Assembly (NCBI RefSeq): GCF_900103625.1
Contig: NZ_LT629700.1
Location: forward strand, 1,550,001-1,614,000
Length of the DNA stretch: 64,000 nucleotides
Origin: Corynebacterium mycetoides
GTDB lineage: Bacteria; Actinomycetota; Actinomycetes; Mycobacteriales; Mycobacteriaceae
Direction of reading: 5' to 3'
The position numbers and the translations under genes were made by a program. The number at the start of each line of letters is the position of its first letter. The stretch's first letter is position 1. The notes beneath the pieces were generated by a model that made no database searches, had not been told where the DNA came from, and saw only the letters and a program-made list of their open reading frames with translations. Positions 49,427 through 60,488 of this stretch are shown one piece after another.

Positions 49427-50352
49427 GCGCTCTCGGCCGCTTCCCCCGCCCCAGACCCCGCCCCAGCCCCCGCCGCGGTGCATTCCGCGCAGTAGGGGTT
49501 GCGCTCACGGCAGTTCGGGCAACTAAGGTACTGGCTGCGGCAGTGCGGCTCGTTCGCGCAGTTGTGGAAGTCGTTCGTCGCCTCGCCGCAGTGCGCGCAG
49601 TGCCCCAGCTGCACGTAATCGGGGTCGTCTGGCGCCCCGAACTCGGTGTGCATGCGCTTGTCGAAGACGTACAGGGAGCCTTCCCACAGGCCGGAGTTGC
49701 CGAACTTCTCGCCGTAGCGGACGATTCCGCCGTCGATCTGGTAGACCTCTGTAAACCCCCGGTTGATCATCAGACTGGAGAGGACCTCGCAGCGGATGCC
49801 GCCTGTGCAGTATGACACCACGGGCTTGTCCTTCATCCAGTCGTACTTCCCGGATTCCAGCTCCCCGATAAAGTCGTGGGTCGTCTCCACGTCAGGCACC
49901 ACGGCGTTTCTGAATTTGCCGATTTCGGCCTCGCGGGCGTTGCGTCCGTCGAAGAACACCACCTCGTCTCCCCTGTTGGCCACGAGCGCGTTAACCTGCT
50001 CAGGCGAGAGGTGGGTGCCTCCGCCGACGACCCCGTGCTCGTCCACTTTCAGCTCCCCGGGGACACCGAAGGAGACGATCTCCTCGCGCGCCTTGACGCT
50101 GAGCTTGGGGAAGTCGTCCTTGCCGCCCTCAGACCACTTGAACTCCATGCCCCGGAAGTACTCCTTGGTCTTCCTGGCGTAGGTTTTGCACGCGTCAATA
50201 GGGCCGCCCACCGTGCCATTGATTCCGTCCTTGGACACGACGATGCGGCCGTGAAGGCCCAGCCCCTCGCACAAGTCCCGCTGCCACAGCCGGACAGCGT
50301 CCGGATCCGCGATGGGCTGGAACTTGTAGTACAGGAGGATCTTGCTCGTCAT
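49423..50352 (-). CDS. trhO: tRNA uridine-34 hydroxylase TrhO (rhodanese family)
   Basis: A 309-residue YceA/TrhO protein, which makes 5-hydroxyuridine at the wobble position of tRNAs. An N-terminal acylphosphatase-like domain ([16 protein letters not shown]) is followed by a rhodanese domain with the catalytic Cys in [12 protein letters not shown]. The Cys-rich C-terminus ([17 protein letters not shown] ... [14 protein letters not shown]) may hold zinc. The Ala/Gly-rich end is low-complexity. Confidence 0.92.
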   Translation of the reverse strand: MTSKILLYYKFQPIADPDAVRLWQRDLCEGLGLHGRIVVSKDGINGTVGGPIDACKTYARKTKEYFRGMEFKWSEGGKDDFPKLSVKAREEIVSFGVPGELKVDEHGVVGGGTHLSPEQVNALVANRGDEVVFFDGRNAREAEIGKFRNAVVPDVETTHDFIGELESGKYDWMKDKPVVSYCTGGIRCEVLSSLMINRGFTEVYQIDGGIVRYGEKFGNSGLWEGSLYVFDKRMHTEFGAPDDPDYVQLGHCAHCGEATNDFHNCANEPHCRSQYLSCPNCRERNPYCAECTAAGAGAGSGAGEAAESA

Positions 50353-50392
50353 ACCCTGATCCTAGGGCATGGTGCGAGCTAGTCCTTCAGCC

Positions 50393-51253
50393 CTACTTGT
50401 CGTAGGTGTAGAAGCCCTGCCCGGACTCGACGCCGATGTGGCCCGCGGCGATCATTTCCTCGAGGATGGAGGAGAACTTGTCCTGCCACTCCTCCTTGTT
50501 CCCCTGTGCCTGGCCCACGGCGAGAACCGTGCGCAGGCCGACGATGTCCATGATCTCGAACGGGCCCCTGGGCGATCCCGTGGAGTTGCGCCAGTCCCGG
50601 TCGATGTCGGCCGGCTCGGCGATCTCGTTGGCCAGCAGGTACTGGCCAGCCTTCAGCCACGGCACGAGAAGGGTGTTGAGGATGTAACCGGGCTGCTCCT
50701 TCTTCAGCTTCACGGGCACCATGCCGATCCGCTCAGCGAAGTCGAAGAGGACGTCCACATACTTCAGGTCCGTGCCGGCGTGAGGCATGATCTCGGCCGT
50801 GTTCTGGATCCAGATGTTGTTGGCGAAGTGAAGCGCCAGGAACCGCTCCGGAGAGGAAACGGCGTCCGCGAACTCGCTGGGGAGAAGTGTCGAGGTGTTG
50901 GTGGCGAAGATGGTCGCATCCGACGCCGCCGCGCTGGCGCGCCCGAGCACGTCTCGCTTGATGTCGATGTTTTCGGGCACAGCCTCAATGATGAGGTCTG
51001 CCCCGCGCACGGCCTCCTCGAGGTCGGTGGTCTGGGTCAGGCGTGCGCGACCCTCGGTCATCGACTCCTCAGTGGCGTCGTCGAGGTCGGCCACAATCCG
51101 GGCGCCGAAGGCGTCGAAGCGCTTCGCCGCCGCCGCGAGGGCATCATCGTTGATGTCCCAGGAGACGACGTTGAATCCGCGGAAAGCTGTAACGAGTGCG
51201 ATCTGTGCGCCGAGAACGCCGGCGCCGAGTACTGTAACGTTTTTGATGTCCAT
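50393..51253 (-). CDS. 3-hydroxyacyl-CoA dehydrogenase family protein
   Basis: About 286 residues from the ATG at 51253 (MDIKNVTVLGAGVLGAQIA); a start at 51280 is also open, but the family begins at the Rossmann motif GAGVLG. Catalytic region: TNTSTLLPSEFAD and the His in LHFANNIWIQNTAEI. It lacks the usual HFFNP wording, so substrate specificity is uncertain. It oxidises 3-hydroxyacyl-CoA or a related acid with NAD. The C-terminal domain has GPFEIMDIVGL and GFYTYDK. Confidence 0.88.
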   Translation of the reverse strand: MDIKNVTVLGAGVLGAQIALVTAFRGFNVVSWDINDDALAAAAKRFDAFGARIVADLDDATEESMTEGRARLTQTTDLEEAVRGADLIIEAVPENIDIKRDVLGRASAAASDATIFATNTSTLLPSEFADAVSSPERFLALHFANNIWIQNTAEIMPHAGTDLKYVDVLFDFAERIGMVPVKLKKEQPGYILNTLLVPWLKAGQYLLANEIAEPADIDRDWRNSTGSPRGPFEIMDIVGLRTVLAVGQAQGNKEEWQDKFSSILEEMIAAGHIGVESGQGFYTYDK

Positions 51254-51280
51254 GCCTGAAATGGTACTCCTCTTTTTCAT

Positions 51281-51967
51281 TTATAGCTGACGGGACGCAA
51301 ACGTGATCGCGTACCGCGTACCCGCCACCTCTCCGCCCTGCTCAGCCGCCCCGCGGACGATTTCCTCGCGGCTCGCGTGGTCCGGCAGAACCTCGAGGTA
51401 CTGCCGGTGCGACCGCAGACTGGAGATACCGCGGGCGATGTCGCGCTCGCTGACCTCCACGCCGCAGGTCGGCTCGGGGTGGTTGGCAATGAGCAGTGTT
51501 TTCGCCTGGTGCTTCTCCCCCAGCTCCGGGAAGAGCCACTCGTTGCCCGCATCGCGCGCCGCGTCCACAGTGGCCAGCCCCGCCGCGTGGTGATCCGCCT
51601 GGTTGAGCCCCCAAGGCGCCATCACGTCGAAGTTCTGGATGGAAGGCTTCAGCCGGCGGTTGTAGCCGGCGATCGCCTTGCGCAGCTCGAGGCCGTGCTC
51701 GAGCAGGCCGTCGGGGAAGTCCAGCAGAGTGAGCTCCCGCACCCCCACCTGATCGCAGGCGTCGCGCTGCTCCTTCGCCCGCACCTGCGCGGTCTGCGCG
51801 GGCTCCATCCCCGAGATGCCGGCCTCGCCGTGGGTGAGCAGAAGGTAGTTGACCTCTATCCCCTCACTCGCCCACTTTGCGACGGCCACCGACGCGCCGT
51901 ACTCCATGTCATCGGGGTGGGCGACGACGGCAAGGACGGTGTCTTCGGGGGTGAACTCTAGTTTCAT
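51281..51967 (-). CDS. PIG-L family deacetylase
   Basis: A 228-residue zinc-dependent N-acetylglucosaminyl deacetylase-like protein. The zinc motif VAHPDDMEYGA lies near the N-terminus, and the later ligand region is NQADHHAAG. The ATG at 51967 matches the family start (MKLEFTPEDTVLAVVAHPDD); the longer frame to 52474 is a shadow of the neighbouring gene. Relatives act in mycothiol (MshB, Mca) or sugar metabolism; which one is not clear. Confidence 0.85.
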   Translation of the reverse strand: MKLEFTPEDTVLAVVAHPDDMEYGASVAVAKWASEGIEVNYLLLTHGEAGISGMEPAQTAQVRAKEQRDACDQVGVRELTLLDFPDGLLEHGLELRKAIAGYNRRLKPSIQNFDVMAPWGLNQADHHAAGLATVDAARDAGNEWLFPELGEKHQAKTLLIANHPEPTCGVEVSERDIARGISSLRSHRQYLEVLPDHASREEIVRGAAEQGGEVAGTRYAITFASRQL

Positions 51968-51993
51968 GGGCCCGAGCCTACCCATTTCCGCGC

Positions 51994-53487
51994 CTATTTC
52001 TTGTGGTAGAGCGCCTTCTTCCAGTACTTCGGCTCGGAGGTGACCAGCACACCGAGGTTGCGGAAGATGCCTTCGTCCACGGACCCGAGGATGGTGGTGG
52101 TGTGCGCGTCGCAGCCGCGAAGCTGCGGCAGCTGCTCCAGCGCGCGGGCGGCGTCGGGGTTGCGGGCGGCCGAGGCGGACAGGGCGATCAGCACTTCGTC
52201 CGTGTGCAGGCGCGGGTTGGCAGAGCCGAGATAGGTGGTCTTGAGCGACTGGATCGGCTCGATCGAGTCCGGCGAGAGCAGGTGGACGTCGTCGTCGATG
52301 TGGGCCAGCTTTTTGAGTGCATTGAGCAGCACCGCGGCGGACGGGCCGAGCAGGTCCGACGTCTTGCCCGTGACGATCTCCCCGCTGGGTAGCTCCAGCG
52401 CGGCACCGGGGTTGCCCGTCGCCTCCGCCACCTCGAGCGCCGGCGCCACCACGGTGCGCATGGACACCGTGCACTCCGCTTTGCGCATCACGTTGGAGAT
52501 GCGGTCGGAGAAGGTCGAGTCGCGGTCGGTACGGCGCTCGTCGACAAGCTCTTTGAGGTAGCGGCGGATAATTTCCTGCTCCGCCGCGTGGCGGCAGGCC
52601 GCGTCGTCCGAAATGCAGTAGCCCGCCATGTTCACACCCATGTCCGTGGGCGACTGGTACGGCTCCTCCCCGGTCACCTCCTTGAGCAGCGATTTGAGCA
52701 GCGGGAAGACCTCGATGTCGCGGTTGTAGCTGGACACCTTCTCCCCGTAGGCCTCGAGGTGGTACTGGTCGATGACGTTGATGTCATCCAGATCCGCGGT
52801 AGCGGCCTCGTAGGCGAGGTTGACCGGGTGCGACAGCGGCAGGTTCCAGATGGGAAACGTCTCAAACTTGGCGTAACCGGCGGGGATACCGCGCTTGTGC
52901 TCGTGGTAGACCTGCGACAGGCACGTGGCCAGCTTGCCGGAGCCCGGGCCCGGCGCGGTCATGACAATGAGGTCCCGGCTCGTCTCCGCGTACTCGTTGA
53001 GCCCGAAACCTTCGTCGGAGACGATCCGCGCCGTGTCGTTCGGGTACCCGGGGATGACCCGGTGGCGCGACACCTTGAGTCCCAGGCGCTCGAGGCGCTC
53101 GACGAACGCCTCGGCCGGGGCGTTGCCGGGCTCGAGCTGGGTGACAACCACGTTTTCCACCAGGAAGCCGCGCTCGCGGAATACGTCGACCAGGCGCAGC
53201 ACGTCGTCCTCGTAGGTGATGCCGAGGTCGGCGCGGACTTTCTGCCGCACGATGTCGGCGGCGTTGACGCACACCATGATCTCGACCTCATCCTTGATGC
53301 GCTCCAGCATGGCGATCTTGTTGTCGGGGGTGAAGCCGGGAAGGACGCGGGACGCATGGTGGTCGTCGAAAAGCTTGCCGCCCATCTCCAGGTAGAGCTT
53401 CCCTCCGATTTCGGCGCGGCGGGCGCTGATGTGCTCGGACTGCATTTCAATGTACTTCTCGCGGTCGAAGCCTTGTGTGTACGGCAT
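51994..53487 (-). CDS. DUF1846 family protein
   Basis: A 497-residue member of DUF1846, which is well conserved across Actinobacteria and Firmicutes (pattern [47 protein letters not shown]). A P-loop-like APGPGSGK occurs near residue 178. Biochemical role not established. It precedes the PIG-L gene by 26 nt on the same strand. Confidence 0.9.
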   Translation of the reverse strand: MPYTQGFDREKYIEMQSEHISARRAEIGGKLYLEMGGKLFDDHHASRVLPGFTPDNKIAMLERIKDEVEIMVCVNAADIVRQKVRADLGITYEDDVLRLVDVFRERGFLVENVVVTQLEPGNAPAEAFVERLERLGLKVSRHRVIPGYPNDTARIVSDEGFGLNEYAETSRDLIVMTAPGPGSGKLATCLSQVYHEHKRGIPAGYAKFETFPIWNLPLSHPVNLAYEAATADLDDINVIDQYHLEAYGEKVSSYNRDIEVFPLLKSLLKEVTGEEPYQSPTDMGVNMAGYCISDDAACRHAAEQEIIRRYLKELVDERRTDRDSTFSDRISNVMRKAECTVSMRTVVAPALEVAEATGNPGAALELPSGEIVTGKTSDLLGPSAAVLLNALKKLAHIDDDVHLLSPDSIEPIQSLKTTYLGSANPRLHTDEVLIALSASAARNPDAARALEQLPQLRGCDAHTTTILGSVDEGIFRNLGVLVTSEPKYWKKALYHKK

Positions 53488-53552
53488 GCGGACGCCTTTC
53501 TGTCACGTGAAAGAAATAACGCCTCTTGAGTCTAGCGCGTACACGCGCGAAC

Positions 53553-53601
53553 ACCCCTACCCCGCCCGTGTGACATTCGTCGTAGGGCGGGGTGAGGGTG
53601 G
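53553..53601. terminator. Hairpin between aceB and DUF1846
   Basis: CACCCCTACCCCGCCC (53553-53568) pairs with GGGCGGGGTGAGGGTG (53586-53601). It lies 23 nt past the aceB stop on the minus strand and probably terminates aceB. Confidence 0.65.
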
Positions 53602-53623
53602 TTCAATTCCTGCGCGGTCCTTC

Positions 53624-55840
53624 TTACGCGATGCCGTGCACGTGCTTGAACTCGCGACGCTTCGCGTGCAGGATCGGCTCGGTGTAGCCCGACGGCGACT
53701 CGGTGCCCTTGAGGATGAGATCCTTCGCGGCCTGGAAACCGATGGACTGGTCGTAGTCGGCGGCCATGGGCAGGTAGTTCGGGTCACCCGCGTTCTGCTC
53801 GTCGACGACCTTGGCCATGCGCTCGAGCGACTCGACAACCTGGTCCTCGGTAACCACGCCGTGGACCAGCCAGTTCGCCAGAATCTGGGAGGAGATGCGC
53901 AGGGTGGCGCGGTCCTCCATCAGGTCGACGTTGTGGATGTCCGGGACCTTCGAGCAGCCGACGCCCTGCTCCACCCAGCGCACCACGTACCCCAGGATGG
54001 ACTGGCAGTTGTTGTCCAGCTCCTCGCGCTTTTCCTCCTCCGTCCAGATGTCGCCCTCGGCGACCGGCACGGTGAGGATGTCGAGCAGGCTCTCGCGGCG
54101 GCCGGCGTTGCGCAGCTCCTCCTGGACGGCGAAAACGTCCACCTGGTGGTAGTGGGTGGCGTGCAGGGTGGCGCCCGTCGGCGACGGCACCCACGCGGTG
54201 TTCGCTCCTTCCTTCGGCTGGCCGATCTTCTTCTCCAGCATGGCCGCCATGTGTTCGGTCTCGGCCCACATGCCCTTGCCGATCTGGGCGCGGCCCGGCA
54301 GGCCGTGTTCGATGCCGGCGTCGACGTTGTTGTTCTCGTAAGCCTGCTTCCACGCTGCGGTCTGCAGGCCGGCCTTGCGGACGAACGGCCCCGCGTACAT
54401 CGAGGTGTGGATCTCATCGCCCGTGCGGTCGAGGAAGCCGGTGTTGATGAACACCAGGCGATCGGCGGCGGCGTCGATGCAGGCGTCGAGGTTCACCGTG
54501 GTGCGGCGCTCCTCATCCATGACGCCGACCTTGACGGTGTACTGCGGCAGGCTGAGGATCTTCTCCACGCGATCGAAGATCTCGTTGGTGAAGGCGACCT
54601 CCTCCGGGCCGTGCTGCTTGGGTTTGACGATGTACATCGACCCGGTGCGGGAGTTGCGGTGCGGGTTGTCCTCGCGGATGCCCGGGATCGCGGAGGCGAC
54701 GGTGATCAGGCCGTCGAGCAGGCCCTCCGGGACCTCCTCGCCGTCGACGAGGATGGCCGGGGTGGTCATGAGGTGGCCGACGTTGCGGCACAGCATCATG
54801 GCGCGGCCGTGCAGGCGGACCTCGCCGCCGTCCTTCGCGGTGTAGAAGAGGTCGTCTTCCTGGGTGCGCTCAAACGACTTGTCGCCCTTGGTCACGGTCT
54901 CCGAAATATCGCCCTTGTTCAGGCCGAACCAGGTGGCGTACGCGGCGGCCTTGTCGGCGCCGTCGACGGCGGCGGAAGAGTCCTCGAAGTCCATGATCGA
55001 GCTCACGGCGGCCTCGAGCACGACGTCCTTGACGTGCGCCTTGTCGCCCTTGCCGACGGGGTGCTCCGGGTCGATCTGGATGAGGATGTGCAGGCCGTTG
55101 TTGCGCAGAAGAATCGCCTCGGGGTTGTTCACGTCGCCCTGGTAGCCGACGTATACATCGGGGTTGGCGAGCGCGACCTCGGTGCCGTTGACCGTGGCGG
55201 CGAAGGAGCCGCCGGACACCGAGTACTTCTCCACATCGGCGTGGCTGGCACCCTCGAGCGGGACGGCCTTATCCAAGAAGTCGCGCGCCCACGCGATCAC
55301 CTTGTCGCCGCGCACGGGGTTGTAACCCTTGCCCGGCTCCGCGCCGCCCTCCTCGGAGATGACGTCCGTTCCGTACAGCGCGTCGTACAGCGAGCCGAAG
55401 CGGGCGTTCGCCGCGTTAATGGCGAAGCGGGCGTTGGTGATGGGCACCACGAGCTGCGGGCCGGCCACCTCGGAGAACTCCGGGTCGACGTTCTCGGTGC
55501 GGATCTGCGTTCCGTGCGGCTGATCCACCATGTAGCCGATCTGGCGGAGGAACTTCTCGTGCTCCGCCGGGTCCGGCTGGCCCGGGTTAGCGCGGTAGTA
55601 CTCGTCCATCTGGCGCTGCAGGTCGTCGCGGCGCTCGAGCAGCTGCTTGTTCTTCGGCGTGAGATCGGCGAAGTAGCTGGCGGCTTCCTGCCAGAACTTA
55701 TCTGCGTCGAAGCCAATCTCGGGAAGCAGAGAGTTAGTGACAAAGTCGTACAGCGGTTTAGCCACCTGCAGGCCCGCCACCTCTACGCGTTCGGTGTTGT
55801 CCTCGAAACCCGCAAAGGGGGGCTCAGTCGTGGAGGTCAT
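53624..55840 (-). CDS. aceB: Malate synthase G
   Basis: A 738-residue malate synthase G, which condenses glyoxylate and acetyl-CoA to malate in the glyoxylate bypass. Typical segments: [38 protein letters not shown], and [20 protein letters not shown]. Length is normal for the G form. It is divergent from aceA across a 419-nt regulatory region, as in C. glutamicum. The 832-residue plus-strand frame opposite is a shadow. Confidence 0.97.
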   Translation of the reverse strand: MTSTTEPPFAGFEDNTERVEVAGLQVAKPLYDFVTNSLLPEIGFDADKFWQEAASYFADLTPKNKQLLERRDDLQRQMDEYYRANPGQPDPAEHEKFLRQIGYMVDQPHGTQIRTENVDPEFSEVAGPQLVVPITNARFAINAANARFGSLYDALYGTDVISEEGGAEPGKGYNPVRGDKVIAWARDFLDKAVPLEGASHADVEKYSVSGGSFAATVNGTEVALANPDVYVGYQGDVNNPEAILLRNNGLHILIQIDPEHPVGKGDKAHVKDVVLEAAVSSIMDFEDSSAAVDGADKAAAYATWFGLNKGDISETVTKGDKSFERTQEDDLFYTAKDGGEVRLHGRAMMLCRNVGHLMTTPAILVDGEEVPEGLLDGLITVASAIPGIREDNPHRNSRTGSMYIVKPKQHGPEEVAFTNEIFDRVEKILSLPQYTVKVGVMDEERRTTVNLDACIDAAADRLVFINTGFLDRTGDEIHTSMYAGPFVRKAGLQTAAWKQAYENNNVDAGIEHGLPGRAQIGKGMWAETEHMAAMLEKKIGQPKEGANTAWVPSPTGATLHATHYHQVDVFAVQEELRNAGRRESLLDILTVPVAEGDIWTEEEKREELDNNCQSILGYVVRWVEQGVGCSKVPDIHNVDLMEDRATLRISSQILANWLVHGVVTEDQVVESLERMAKVVDEQNAGDPNYLPMAADYDQSIGFQAAKDLILKGTESPSGYTEPILHAKRREFKHVHGIA

Positions 55841-56259
55841 AAAAACTTTATCCTTTCGGTGTTGCTTCCAACGTGTAACTCGAGATTAGTGAGGCCGATC
55901 ACGGAAGTCACGGGATGGGTGGGTTAGCAACCCTGGATTACCCCCGATGTTTTTGGGTTTAACAGCCCGCTCCCCTGTCGGCGAGGGCTTTCTCCCCCCT
56001 GAAAGTTTCCCCCGCAGGGCCTGGCAAAAGGCGCTCTAACTGGAGTTACACGGTAGACCCCGGGCTCGCACTAGGGGGGAATCTTTGCAATATTAACTGA
56101 TCTGGCCCGCCCCCCCGTGCGAAAACTAACAACGCTCGAGATGTTGACGCAGATCACCCCCGTAGCAATACTGGTAACAATGTCACCCGCCCAGTGTCAC
56201 AGTTCACAGCAGGCGGGATTGGCAAGCAGACGCACGATTTTCCCATGAAAGGGGCATGC
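55841..56259. promoter_or_regulatory. Divergent aceB-aceA regulatory region
   Basis: No gene. In C. glutamicum this gap is bound by RamA, RamB and GlxR. Here GGAATCTTTGCAATA (56078-56092) resembles the RamB motif (A-rich then CTTTGCAAA, from memory) and several C4-5 runs (such as GATCACCCCC near 56153) could be RamA sites. I could not find a good TGTGA-N6-TCACA GlxR site. Confidence 0.5.
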
Positions 56260-57555
56260 ATGACCACCAACACAGGCAAGGTACGTACCGCAGCCGAGAT
56301 CCAGAAGGACTGGGACGAGAACCCCCGTTGGGCGGGCGTTCAGCGCGACTACACCGCGGAGCAGGTTGAGCAGCTCCAGGGCACCGTCGTCGAGGAGCAC
56401 ACCCTGGCTAAGCGCGGCGCGGAGATCCTGTGGGAGGGCGTCAACCAGGGCGACGGCAAGTACATCCACGCCCTCGGCGCTCTCACCGGTAACCAGGCCG
56501 TGCAGCAGGTGCGCGGCGGCCTGAAGGCCATTTACCTCTCCGGCTGGCAGGTCGCAGGTGACGCCAACCTCTCCGGCCACACCTACCCGGACCAGTCCCT
56601 GTACCCGGCCAACTCCGTTCCCAACGTTGTCCGCCGCGTCAACAACGCGATGCTGCGCGCCGACGAGATCGCCCGCGTCGAGGGCGACGGCTCCGTCGAC
56701 AACTGGGTTGTCCCGGTCGTCGCTGACGGCGAGGCCGGCTTCGGCGGCGCTCTGAACGTCTATGAGCTGCAGAAGGCCATGATCGCTGCCGGTGCCGCCG
56801 GCACCCACTGGGAGGATCAGCTCGCTTCCGAGAAGAAGTGCGGCCACCTCGGCGGCAAGGTCCTCATCCCGACCCAGCAGCACATCCGCACCCTGACCTC
56901 CGCTCGCCTGGCTGCCGACGTCGCCAACACCCCGACCGTCGTCATCGCCCGCACCGACGCTGAGGCAGCTACCCTGATCACCTCCGACGTCGACGAGCGC
57001 GACCAGCAGTTCCTGACCGGCGAGAAGTCCGCTGAGGGCTACTACTACGTCAAGAACGGCATCGAGCCCTGCATCGCCCGCGCGAAGAGCTACGCTCCGT
57101 ACGCCGACCTCATCTGGATGGAGACCGGAACCCCGGACCTCGAGCTGGCCAAGAAGTTCTCCGAGGCGGTCAAGGCTGAGTTCCCGGATCAGCTGCTCGC
57201 CTACAACTGCTCGCCGTCCTTCAACTGGTCCAAGCACCTCTCCCCCGAGGAGATCGCGAAGTTCCAGAAGGAGCTCGGCGCGATGGGCTTCGCCTTCCAG
57301 TTCATCACCCTGGCTGGCTTCCACTCCCTCAACTACGGCATGTTCGACCTGGCTCACGGCTACGCTCGCGAGGGCATGACCGCCTTCGTCGACCTGCAGA
57401 ACCGCGAGTTCCAGGCTGCCGAGGAGCGCGGCTTCACCGCCGTCAAGCACCAGCGCGAGGTGGGCGCCGGCTACTTCGACACCATCGCCACCACCGTCGA
57501 CCCGAACACCTCCACCGCAGCCCTGAAGGGCTCCACCGAGGAAGCTCAGTTCTAG
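56260..57555 (+). CDS. aceA: Isocitrate lyase
   Basis: A 431-residue isocitrate lyase, which splits isocitrate to succinate and glyoxylate. The catalytic motif is [29 protein letters not shown] and [13 protein letters not shown] are also conserved. The ATG at 56260 is chosen over upstream starts because AAAGGGG is 6 nt before it and the family begins TGK.RTA.EIQ.DWD. It pairs with aceB. An equally long antisense frame opposite it is a codon-bias shadow. Confidence 0.97.
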   Translation: MTTNTGKVRTAAEIQKDWDENPRWAGVQRDYTAEQVEQLQGTVVEEHTLAKRGAEILWEGVNQGDGKYIHALGALTGNQAVQQVRGGLKAIYLSGWQVAGDANLSGHTYPDQSLYPANSVPNVVRRVNNAMLRADEIARVEGDGSVDNWVVPVVADGEAGFGGALNVYELQKAMIAAGAAGTHWEDQLASEKKCGHLGGKVLIPTQQHIRTLTSARLAADVANTPTVVIARTDAEAATLITSDVDERDQQFLTGEKSAEGYYYVKNGIEPCIARAKSYAPYADLIWMETGTPDLELAKKFSEAVKAEFPDQLLAYNCSPSFNWSKHLSPEEIAKFQKELGAMGFAFQFITLAGFHSLNYGMFDLAHGYAREGMTAFVDLQNREFQAAEERGFTAVKHQREVGAGYFDTIATTVDPNTSTAALKGSTEEAQF

Positions 57556-57580
57556 CACCCAGCACGAACTAGCACGTGAG

Positions 57581-57616
57581 AGAGGGGAAGCCTTGGGACA
57601 AGGTTTCCCCTCTTTC
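57581..57616 (+). terminator. Intrinsic terminator after aceA
   Basis: AGAGGGGAAGCCTT-GGGAC-AAGGTTTCCCCTCT followed by TTC; a 14-bp stem with one mismatch, 25 nt after the aceA stop. Confidence 0.8.
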
Positions 57617-57654
57617 GTCTACCCACAATCCCGCTTGATAAGGAGACCCCCGAG

Positions 57655-58149
57655 ATGCCTTCCCCCATGGCTACGGCTGACATCGCCGACCTCTACGGTG
57701 ACCAAGAGCAGCTGGCAAGCTGCGACACCCAGTTCTTCAACTACGGCGGCAACACCGCGTTCTGCGGTGAGATTGCCACCATCAAGTGCTTCCAAGACAA
57801 CGGCCTGGTGAAGAAGACGCTCAACTCCCCCGGCAACGGCCGCGTGCTTGTCATCGACGGCCACGGCGGCCTGCACACGGCGCTCATGGGCGACATGATC
57901 GCCCAGGCGGGTGTGGACAACGGCTGGGCCGGGGTTGTCATCAACGGCGCGATTCGTGATTCCGCCGAGGTGGCGAAGATGCCGTTCGGCTGCAAGGCGC
58001 TGGGCACCAACCCGCGCAAGTCCGCCAAGGACGGCGCCGGCGAGCTCAACGTCCAGGTGTCCTTCGGCGGCGTGGTCTTCTACCCGGGCCACTTCCTCTA
58101 CGCCGACGCCGACGGCATCGTGGTCACCGCGGAAGCCATCGACCAGTAA
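57655..58149 (+). CDS. rraA: RraA family protein (4-hydroxy-4-methyl-2-oxoglutarate aldolase-like)
   Basis: A 164-residue RraA-fold protein ([23 protein letters not shown], then [30 protein letters not shown]). The GAIRDS ... G.NPRKS motifs with Arg-Asp are those of the divalent-metal aldolases; RraA proper regulates RNase E. Which role applies cannot be told. AAGGAGA precedes the ATG. Confidence 0.9.
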   Translation: MPSPMATADIADLYGDQEQLASCDTQFFNYGGNTAFCGEIATIKCFQDNGLVKKTLNSPGNGRVLVIDGHGGLHTALMGDMIAQAGVDNGWAGVVINGAIRDSAEVAKMPFGCKALGTNPRKSAKDGAGELNVQVSFGGVVFYPGHFLYADADGIVVTAEAIDQ

Positions 58150-58181
58150 CCGACCAGTAAACGACCAGTAGAATCGGGCGG

Positions 58182-58976
58182 ATGCCTGAAGGTCACGTGA
58201 TTCACCGGCTCGCCGCGCACCTGAATTCGAGGTTCCGCGGCGGGCCGTTGGCTGTTTCCTCGCCGCAGGGCAGGTTCGAGCCCTCGCTTGTCGACGCCTC
58301 CGTGCTCACGCTCGCCGAAGCCCACGGCAAGCACCTCTTCCTCGAGTTTTCCACCGGGCACATCATCTACATCCACTTAGGTCTCATCGGCAGCCTGCGC
58401 TTCGAACCGGCCGCCGACGTGTGGGGGCAGATCCGCTTGCGCCTCGTGACGGGGGACGAGGCCGCCAACCTGCGCGGGCCGCAGTTTTGCCGCTATGTCT
58501 CCCCCGCCGAGATGCAGGGCATCATCGACCGCACGGGGCACGACCCCCTGCGTGACGACGCCGTGCCGGAGGACCTGTACGCGCGGGTGCGGGCGTCGAA
58601 ACGCGCAATTGGCTCGCTCATGATGGACCAGAAGCTGTTCGCCGGCGTGGGCAACATCTACCGCGCCGAGGCGTTGTTCCGCCAGGGCATCTCCCCCTTC
58701 CTGCCCGGCAACCAGCTGGGACGCGCCGAGTTCGATGCCGTGTGGTCTGACCTGGTGGAGCTGATGCGCTACGGGGTTGAGCACGGCCGCATCGACACGG
58801 TGCGCGACGAGCACACCCCGGAGGCGATGGGACGCGACCCGCGCAAGGACGATCACGGCGGCGAGGTCTATGTCTACCGGCGAGCCGGCGAGCCGTGCTT
58901 CGTGTGCGGCAGTCCCGTGGCAGTGCGCACGGTGGAGGGCCGCAACCTGTTTTGGTGCCCTGGGTGCCAGCAGTAA
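58182..58976 (+). CDS. Fpg/Nei-family DNA glycosylase (Nei2-like)
   Basis: A 264-residue base-excision glycosylase/AP lyase. The catalytic Pro2-Glu3 start is MPEGHVIHR. The H2TH region is KLFAGVGNIYRAEALF, and the C-terminal zinc finger has CFVCGS and CPGC. It resembles actinobacterial Nei2 (removal of oxidised pyrimidines). Confidence 0.9.
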   Translation: MPEGHVIHRLAAHLNSRFRGGPLAVSSPQGRFEPSLVDASVLTLAEAHGKHLFLEFSTGHIIYIHLGLIGSLRFEPAADVWGQIRLRLVTGDEAANLRGPQFCRYVSPAEMQGIIDRTGHDPLRDDAVPEDLYARVRASKRAIGSLMMDQKLFAGVGNIYRAEALFRQGISPFLPGNQLGRAEFDAVWSDLVELMRYGVEHGRIDTVRDEHTPEAMGRDPRKDDHGGEVYVYRRAGEPCFVCGSPVAVRTVEGRNLFWCPGCQQ

Positions 58977-58988
58977 ACTATAACTACA

Positions 58989-60488
58989 GTGAAAGTCATG
59001 CAGAATCTGGCTTACACAGCGCAGCAGATTAGGGCGGCGGAGCAGCCGCTGCTGGACGCCCAGGAACACCCGGACGAGCTGATGCAGTCGGCGGCTCACG
59101 CCGTGGCCCAGGTCGCGGAGTCTATGGGTCTGCCCGGCCGAGTGCTCGTCCTCGCGGGCAAGGGTGGCAACGGCGGGGACGCCCTCTACGCCGCCGCCGA
59201 GCTGGCCATGTCCGGCCGCGAGGTCGACGCCTGGCCGGTGTTCGGCACGGCTCACGAACGCGCACTTACCGCGTTCCGCAATGCGGGCGGCACGGTGGTT
59301 GAGGCGCCTGAGGGGGAGTACGCCCTGGTCATAGACGGTGTCCTCGGCCTCGGCGGCGCAGGTGACCTTCCGGCGCGCATCTTGCGCGCGACTGAGGATG
59401 CAACAGTGCTGTCCGTCGACGTGCCCAGCGGAATCGACGCGGACACCGGCCAGCGCGGGGGCAACCACGTAACCGCGGACGTGACCGTCACCTTCGGAGG
59501 CTGGCGTCTCGCCCACGCTCTGGCCCCGGAGTGCGGCATCCAGCTGCTCGCCGACATTGGCACCGCGTCGACTTGCCTGCACGACCAGCTGCGGCTTTTC
59601 GACGGCACGCCGATCTACCGGGCGTCGGGCACGGATCGCGCGTGGCCGGAGGGGATCAGCGCCCTTGGCCCCGCCGCGGTGCCGAACCCGGAGCCGGGTT
59701 TCAACGACGACAAGTACACCGGGGGAGTCGTGGGCATCCGCGCGGGCAGCGGCTCGTACCCGGGCGCGGCGGTCCTGTGCACCGCGGGCGCGGTGACGGC
59801 GACCCCGGGCATGGTGCGCTACGCGGGCCCGCAGGCCCTCGAAGTGGTGCGCGCCCACCCGGAGGTCGTGGCAGCCGAGACCCTGGACCAGGCGGGCCGC
59901 GTCCAGGCGTGGGTGTTCGGCCCCGGCGCGGGCGCGGACGACGCGGCCAGCCGCGAACTGGAGTGGGTGCTGGGCCAGGACTTGCCCGTGCTTATCGACG
60001 CCGACGGGCTCACGTTGTTGGAACAGCACACCCACCTGCGTGATCTCGTGCAACGCAGGGAGACCCCCACTATCATCACGCCCCACGATGGGGAATTCGC
60101 GCGGCTGCGTGAAGCGCTGGAGCTGGGCGAATCCAACCGGCTCGCCGAGGCGCGTGAGCTGGCTTCCGCGCTGCAGTGCACGGTGGTGCGCAAGGGCCGG
60201 GCGACCATCGTGGCCCACGGGAGCGGTTCCGCGGAGATTATCGACGCGGGCAACTCTTGGGCGGCCACGCCCGGTTCCGGCGACGTGCTGGCCGGAATCA
60301 TCGGGGCGCGCATGGCGCACGATGGGGCGCAGGACCCGCAGCGCGCCACGGACGGGCTGGCCGCGTCCATCTGCATTCACGGAATGGCGGCCCGGCTGGC
60401 GGCGGAGACGCCGTGGGGCGAGGCGCAGACGTCGGCAAGCGTCATCGCCGGGCACGTTCGGGCGGCGACGGCTAGATTGATCGGGTGA
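58989..60488 (+). CDS. nnrD: Bifunctional NAD(P)H-hydrate repair enzyme
   Basis: A 499-residue fusion. The N-terminal YjeF_N epimerase has GKGGNGGDALYAA; the C-terminal carbohydrate-kinase-like dehydratase has TPHDGEFARL and the nucleotide-site motif TPGSGDVLAG. It repairs hydrated NAD(P)H. GTG start at 58989, or ATG at 58998. Its stop overlaps the following MFS start (GTGA). Confidence 0.93.
   Translation: MKVMQNLAYTAQQIRAAEQPLLDAQEHPDELMQSAAHAVAQVAESMGLPGRVLVLAGKGGNGGDALYAAAELAMSGREVDAWPVFGTAHERALTAFRNAGGTVVEAPEGEYALVIDGVLGLGGAGDLPARILRATEDATVLSVDVPSGIDADTGQRGGNHVTADVTVTFGGWRLAHALAPECGIQLLADIGTASTCLHDQLRLFDGTPIYRASGTDRAWPEGISALGPAAVPNPEPGFNDDKYTGGVVGIRAGSGSYPGAAVLCTAGAVTATPGMVRYAGPQALEVVRAHPEVVAAETLDQAGRVQAWVFGPGAGADDAASRELEWVLGQDLPVLIDADGLTLLEQHTHLRDLVQRRETPTIITPHDGEFARLREALELGESNRLAEARELASALQCTVVRKGRATIVAHGSGSAEIIDAGNSWAATPGSGDVLAGIIGARMAHDGAQDPQRATDGLAASICIHGMAARLAAETPWGEAQTSASVIAGHVRAATARLIG

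Noticed and set aside
51281..52474. 397-residue frame including the PIG-L deacetylase
   Set aside because: The upstream 169 residues are a shadow of the DUF1846 gene; the family start is at 51967.
53429..55927. 832-residue open frame on the plus strand
   Set aside because: Shadow of aceB on the opposite strand; Val/Gly/Asp/Leu-rich with no domain.
55841..56259. GlxR site at AGTGTCACAGTTCACAG (56193-56209)
   Set aside because: Spacing and arms do not fit TGTGA-N6-TCACA.
56197..57558. 453-residue minus-strand frame of almost the same extent as aceA
   Set aside because: Striking but explained by the strong codon bias of a highly expressed gene; no domain and no ribosome site.
58377..60455. 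692-residue minus-strand frame
   Set aside because: Shadow of the Nei-type glycosylase and nnrD; Arg/His-rich low information.
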